From the NCBI GenBank assembly GCA_036940085.1, contig JALLBK010001090.1:1-10840 (forward strand): 10,840 bases of DNA, written 5' to 3'. A model generated the notes under the pieces. The model was given only the letters and a program-made list of their open reading frames with translations. It was not told where the DNA came from and made no database searches. The stretch is from Discostella pseudostelligera. Lineage: Eukaryota; Bacillariophyta; Thalassiosirophyceae; Thalassiosirales; Thalassiosiraceae. The position numbers were made by a program, and so were the translations under genes. Of this stretch, positions 7,701 through 10,840 are shown piece after piece. The stretch's first letter is position 1. The number at the start of each line of letters is the position of its first letter.

Positions 7701-8875
7701 GACAATATTCTTAGCCGGTCCACCTCTGGTCAAGGCTGCAACTCAAGAGATTGTATCCGCAGAAGAATTGGGCGGAGCCGAGGTTCACACTAGCATCTCC
7801 GGTGTTGCGGATCATTTCGCAAAGGATGAACCCAGTGCGTTGGCTAAAGTCAGGGCGATCGTTGGCGCTCTTCCTGTTGACCCACAACTGCGAAGCATCG
7901 TGCCAAAGAATATCAGTAGTTTCGTTGAGGAACCATTGTATCCACTGTCTGATTTGCTATCCATCATTCCGGAAGATAATCGAATACCATTTGATGTTCG
8001 GCAGATCCTTGCGCGTGTTCTTGACGGTAGTCGTTTCCATGAGTAAGACTACACTGATTTGTTTCTCATTGCATTGCTTGCATTTCATGCTCACTTACGA
8101 AATTCAAATCTTCTCTTAATCAGATTCAAGGAACGATTTGGTAAAAGTATTGTGTGTGGATTCGGAAAAATTCATGGGCTACCCATCGGAATCGTTGCCA
8201 ACAACGGTATTCTGTTCAGTGACAGCTCACTGAAAGCAGCGCATTTTGTTCAGCTATGTGGGCAGCGCAAGGTACCGATTCTCTTTGTCCAAAACATTAC
8301 AGGCTTCATGGTCGGAAAGCAGGCAGAGAACAATGGCATTGCCAAAGACGGAGCCAAGCTGGTAACTGCAGTGAGCTGTGTCCCGGTCCCAAAGCTTACA
8401 CTCATTGTTGGTGGTAGCCATGGAGCAGGTAGGTCGAGGTTACTGTTGCATATGAAGTCGGCATAATATACCCGCTAACACCTGCACAATATGTGATTGT
8501 ATTGCAGGCAATTATGGAATGTGTGGGAGAGCCTACGATCCTAGATTTCTCTTCACTTGGCCCAATTCTCGTATCTCGGTGATGGGTGGGCCACAAGCCG
8601 CGAGTGTGTTGTCGACAGTAAAGAACGAACAAATTGAGAAACAAATCGGCACGCCAATGACTTCAGACGAGATTGCTGCATTTGAGAAACCGCTATTGGA
8701 GAAATACGACCAAGAGGGATCGCCATACTTTGCCACTGCTCGGCTTTGGGATGATGGTGTAATTCAGATCGAGGATACGCGTAAGGTTTTAGGCCAGGCG
8801 CTGAGGGTGGTGTCGAAGGATTTCATCCAACCTCATCATGTTGATGGAACAACATATGGAGTGTTCAGAAATTAG
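4714..8875 (+). CDS. single-chain BC-BCCP-carboxyltransferase, putative mitochondrial methylcrotonyl-CoA carboxylase (1234 aa, six exons)
   Basis: The exons are 4714-5170, 5316-5551, 5631-6329, 6403-8042, 8124-8428 and 8508-8875 (3705 nt, in frame throughout). Residues 1-70 are Arg/Ser/Ala-rich without acids until late, a mitochondrial-type presequence. Residues 74-530 are biotin carboxylase: [11 protein letters not shown] at 75, ATP-binding K188 and K231, Gly loop FGGGGRGM at 234, and metal/catalytic [10 protein letters not shown] at 366. BCCP spans 554-623 with biotinyl K589 in SAMKIE. A Ser-rich linker covers 624-690. Residues 694-1234 match MCC-beta along their length, with [12 protein letters not shown] at 874 and [12 protein letters not shown] at 1111 supplying the oxyanion-hole glycines. 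The expected reaction is ATP- and bicarbonate-dependent carboxylation of 3-methylcrotonyl-CoA to 3-methylglutaconyl-CoA in leucine breakdown. The BT domain of ordinary MCC-alpha is absent. Geranyl-CoA or another branched enoyl-CoA remains a possible substrate. ATG 4714 is chosen over the in-frame GTG at 4702. Confidence 0.9.
4773..4826 (+). repeat. 18-bp tandem repeat (three units) inside the presequence
   Basis: Units 4773-4790 and 4791-4808 are identical; 4809-4826 is a diverged third copy. In frame they encode [12 protein letters not shown] and MAASWH-like hexapeptides, lengthening the Ser/Ala-rich targeting peptide without changing its character. Copy number may vary between alleles. The third unit supplies an internal ATG at 4810 (M33). 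Confidence 0.85.
5171..5315 (+). other. intron 1 of the carboxylase gene (145 bp, phase 1)
   Basis: Donor GTGAGT at 5171 and acceptor TAG ending at 5315. Removal rebuilds the conserved [10 protein letters not shown] motif of biotin carboxylases across the junction, which fixes both sites. Confidence 0.93.
5552..5630 (+). other. intron 2 of the carboxylase gene (79 bp, phase 0)
   Basis: Donor GTGAGT at 5552 and acceptor CACCAG ending at 5630. Removal joins AIMK to [10 protein letters not shown], restoring the ATP-grasp lysine and glycine-rich loop. Confidence 0.93.
6330..6402 (+). other. intron 3 of the carboxylase gene (73 bp, phase 0)
   Basis: Donor GTGCGT at 6330 and acceptor TTGTAG ending at 6402. 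Removal joins YDPLVGK to LICSAD, the usual end of the biotin carboxylase core. Confidence 0.92.
8043..8123 (+). other. intron 4 of the carboxylase gene (81 bp, phase 2)
   Basis: Donor GTAAGA at 8043 and acceptor AATCAG ending at 8123. Removal joins GSRFHE to FKERFGKS, matching the continuous SRFxEFK-type motif of MCC-beta. Without splicing, a TAA stop follows at 8044. Confidence 0.94.
8429..8507 (+). other. intron 5 of the carboxylase gene (79 bp, phase 1)
   Basis: Donor GTAGGT at 8429 and acceptor TTGCAG ending at 8507. Removal restores [12 protein letters not shown], an invariant stretch of the carboxyltransferase active site. Confidence 0.94.
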
Positions 8876-9045
8876 ATTATCTGAGCGTTTCTCTTTGCAC
8901 CAGTCATTCATATACCTCTACACCATCGACCTGCATGCCACTTCCTTCAACGATTACCAACTCTAGCATTGTGTTTTCGTAACATATCTAAAGGTATTAT
9001 CATAATATACTGCTCTAAACTATCGCTACTCTAACAAATCAATCT
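8876..9045. other. 170-bp spacer between convergent metabolic genes
   Basis: The carboxylase gene ends at 8875 and the lyase/hydratase gene ends at 9046 on the other strand. The AT-rich spacer must hold both 3' ends. I see no canonical AATAAA in either direction, so the 3' UTRs may be short or overlapping. Confidence 0.6.
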
Positions 9046-10836
9046 CTACGACCTTTTCTTCATCAAAGCCTGCCTTGTCGCTTTACAAACAATTTCGCCA
9101 CGTTGATTGTATGCAATGTGCTGAAACGTAACAATTCCCTGCGTCGGTCGGCTCTTACTCTCCCTCCGATCCAGAATTGTTGTCTCAGCTCGTAATGTAT
9201 CTCCAGGATACACCGGTTTGGGAAATATCACCTCCGAAAAACCAAGGTTGGCCACCGTCGTGCCATGTGTTAGCTCTGGAACACTCATCCCCACCAGTAG
9301 TGCTAACGTGAACATGGAGTTGAAGAGTGGTTTCCCGCTTCCATCCGATTTACTGGATGGATCCGATGAGAGGGATGCAGCATTTTCTTTGGAGAGTTCA
9401 TGATCTAAGTGAATTGGCGCTGGATTGAGTGTGAGACATGTGAAGAAAACATTGTCGGCTTCGGTGACGGTTCTGGTGAGGAAGTGCCGAATCGTCATCC
9501 CTGGCAGGAGATCTTCAAAATGTTTGCCGAGGTTCACGCGAGGAAATACGCCTTCCGCGTCATCATCGCCTTTGTCGATAGTATTTGAGACTGGTGTTTG
9601 GCTGCTTCCTCCACTACTAGAAGATGCTTTGATCTCATCTGTTGATGCACTGTTGTTCGTTTCATGTTGAATAGGATGTTCACGAGCTGGACTTCTCCGC
9701 GCAATAACCTTCTTGGCCCTAACATAATGCGGCAAATCAATCATCTTCCCATTGTATTCCAATGATCCCTTCCGCTTGTCACCACCATCGATACTGCTGC
9801 CTTGTTCCCACAAGGAAACAATATGATTCGCCTCCTCAAATTCCGATTCTGTTGGTTCAAATGCAGAATGCACCGCTGCTATCTGATCAGGATGCAATGT
9901 CAACTTCCCATCAAAGCCCATATATTTTGCATCGGAAGCCTCGTTAACAAAGCCGGCCATATCACGTACATTTTGATAAATACCATCAATGGCTTGGACA
10001 TGTGCTGCCTTGGCGGCGAGGAGGCACATGCTTCGACAATATCGAAAAATGTCTAGATATTCTCCCCCTGATTGATTTCGTGTTCCATAACTGTCAAGTT
10101 CCGCAGACAAATCCTCGCATCCCCATGTAATAGCACAAACTCTTGGGCCTTGTGCAATAGACGCTATATTCAATACTGCCATGGGAGTCTCGGTAGCAAT
10201 GGGTAGTAATACCTTGGGCACTACTATTCCATTATTTCCCGAATGTTCTTTTTCCATGTTGGTGAGTAGATCATCTAGTAGACGTAGTTCATCCATGGAT
10301 TCTACCTTGGGTATCATGAATCCATCGACTCCACCTGTGAAACCAACCTTGAGATCATCTTTCCAATTTGTGTCATTTCCAGATAGTGGATTGATCCGTA
10401 CTAAAATCTCTGTATTCTTTCTAGCTAGAGAATGTGATGACGACGACGACGACGGCAGCTTGATCGATTCTAAATAATAATGCAATCTCTCTCTTCCAAC
10501 ATGTTTATCTTTGATAGAATCTTCCAAGTCAAGTACTATGGTATCTGCACCAAGTGACAGTGACTTATTTAGGAATTTGGTATTGTCGGCGGGGACAAAG
10601 TGGACCGAGCGTCGTAGGCGCTGTGGTAGAATTATATTGCTGTTGCTGTCGTTGGAGTTGTTGCCGCCGGCGGCGGTGGTAGAAAATTTCGACTTTTGAA
10701 AATGGATCCATGAAAAACGACAAAACCGGATGCTGGTATTTGCATCAAGAAGTTGTAGACGGTTGGCTGGTAGTGTTGTTGGCAAGCAGTGCCGAAACAG
10801 GCGTGCTTGGGCGGACGTCATGGTCATGGTCGTCAT
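9046..10836 (-). CDS. CitE/CLYBL-like beta-hydroxyacyl-CoA lyase fused to MaoC-type hydratase, putative mitochondrial bifunctional enzyme (596 aa)
   Basis: This is a single exon from ATG 10836 to TAG 9048-9046. Residues 1-58 form an Arg-rich, acid-poor presequence ([15 protein letters not shown]). Residues 74-385 are a CitE/CLYBL (HpcH/HpaI superfamily) TIM barrel. Seen there are RSVHFVP at 76, DLEDS at 103, substrate Arg in VRINP at 147, metal-binding Glu in TETP at 216 and Asp in WGCEDL at 242, KLTLHPDQ near 311, and GKMIDLP in the C-terminal arm. A Ser/Asp-rich linker (386-430) leads to a MaoC hot-dog domain (432-596) with [12 protein letters not shown] near 455, NPAPIHLD with His476, and [15 protein letters not shown] near 567. 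A MaoC hydratase could add water to an enoyl-CoA such as 3-methylglutaconyl-CoA or itaconyl-CoA, and the lyase could then cleave the product. Low-complexity inserts occur at about 129-137 and 483-501. The first base of the gene lies only 4 bp from the window edge, so an upstream start or exon cannot be excluded. Confidence 0.88.
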   Translation of the reverse strand: MTTMTMTSAQARLFRHCLPTTLPANRLQLLDANTSIRFCRFSWIHFQKSKFSTTAAGGNNSNDSNSNIILPQRLRRSVHFVPADNTKFLNKSLSLGADTIVLDLEDSIKDKHVGRERLHYYLESIKLPSSSSSSHSLARKNTEILVRINPLSGNDTNWKDDLKVGFTGGVDGFMIPKVESMDELRLLDDLLTNMEKEHSGNNGIVVPKVLLPIATETPMAVLNIASIAQGPRVCAITWGCEDLSAELDSYGTRNQSGGEYLDIFRYCRSMCLLAAKAAHVQAIDGIYQNVRDMAGFVNEASDAKYMGFDGKLTLHPDQIAAVHSAFEPTESEFEEANHIVSLWEQGSSIDGGDKRKGSLEYNGKMIDLPHYVRAKKVIARRSPAREHPIQHETNNSASTDEIKASSSSGGSSQTPVSNTIDKGDDDAEGVFPRVNLGKHFEDLLPGMTIRHFLTRTVTEADNVFFTCLTLNPAPIHLDHELSKENAASLSSDPSSKSDGSGKPLFNSMFTLALLVGMSVPELTHGTTVANLGFSEVIFPKPVYPGDTLRAETTILDRRESKSRPTQGIVTFQHIAYNQRGEIVCKATRQALMKKRS

Positions 10837-10840
10837 CAAA

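Noticed and set aside
8059..8124. Apparent separate gene starting after the TAA at 8044
   Set aside because: The stop lies in a GTAAGA...CAG intron. Splicing rebuilds a continuous MCC-beta carboxyltransferase, so the gene is not truncated.

Overview
This window is nuclear DNA from a eukaryote. One gene is split by five short GT-AG introns (73-145 bp), two proteins begin with mitochondrial-type presequences, the intergenic spaces are long, and several reading frames carry Ser, Asn, Asp or Gly runs. The compact introns, the low-complexity tracts and three TGACGTCA palindromes fit a stramenopile alga such as a diatom. That assignment is an inference, not something the sequence proves.

Layout. 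Positions 1-760 are 5' flank. Positions 761-3302 (+) hold an unrecognised gene for a Ser-rich protein with one membrane helix at its extreme C-terminus. It is interrupted by three single-N scaffold joins at 1444, 2241 and 3312. Each N sits between two copies of the same 72 bp, so the duplications look like assembly artefacts. Collapsing them and removing one predicted 83-bp intron gives a continuous 770-aa frame. Positions 3583-4038 (-) encode an extremely acidic 151-aa protein of unknown role. Positions 4039-4713 are a divergent promoter region with a 27-bp tandem repeat, each copy ending in TGACGTCA.

Positions 4714-8875 (+) hold a six-exon gene for a 1234-aa single-chain biotin-dependent carboxylase. 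Its order is presequence, biotin carboxylase (BC), biotin carrier (BCCP), carboxyltransferase (CT). The CT half is clearly of the methylcrotonyl-CoA carboxylase beta (MCC-beta) type. The BC and BCCP look more like pyruvate carboxylase or long-chain acyl-CoA carboxylase (LCC). Positions 9046-10836 (-) hold an intronless gene that converges on it. It encodes a 596-aa fusion of a CitE/CLYBL-like beta-hydroxyacyl-CoA lyase with a MaoC-type hydratase.

Main result. The two neighbouring fusion genes together hold the activities of the bacterial leucine/itaconate cluster known from Mycobacterium tuberculosis (accA1, accD1, a MaoC protein and the CitE protein Rv2498c). The proposed route is carboxylation of 3-methylcrotonyl-CoA, hydration of 3-methylglutaconyl-CoA, and cleavage of HMG-CoA to acetyl-CoA and acetoacetate, with itaconyl-CoA/citramalyl-CoA as alternative substrates. 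Only two mitochondrial polypeptides would be needed. It would be an alternative to the usual eukaryotic AUH plus HMG-CoA lyase route. The domain calls are strong; the pathway assignment is inference.
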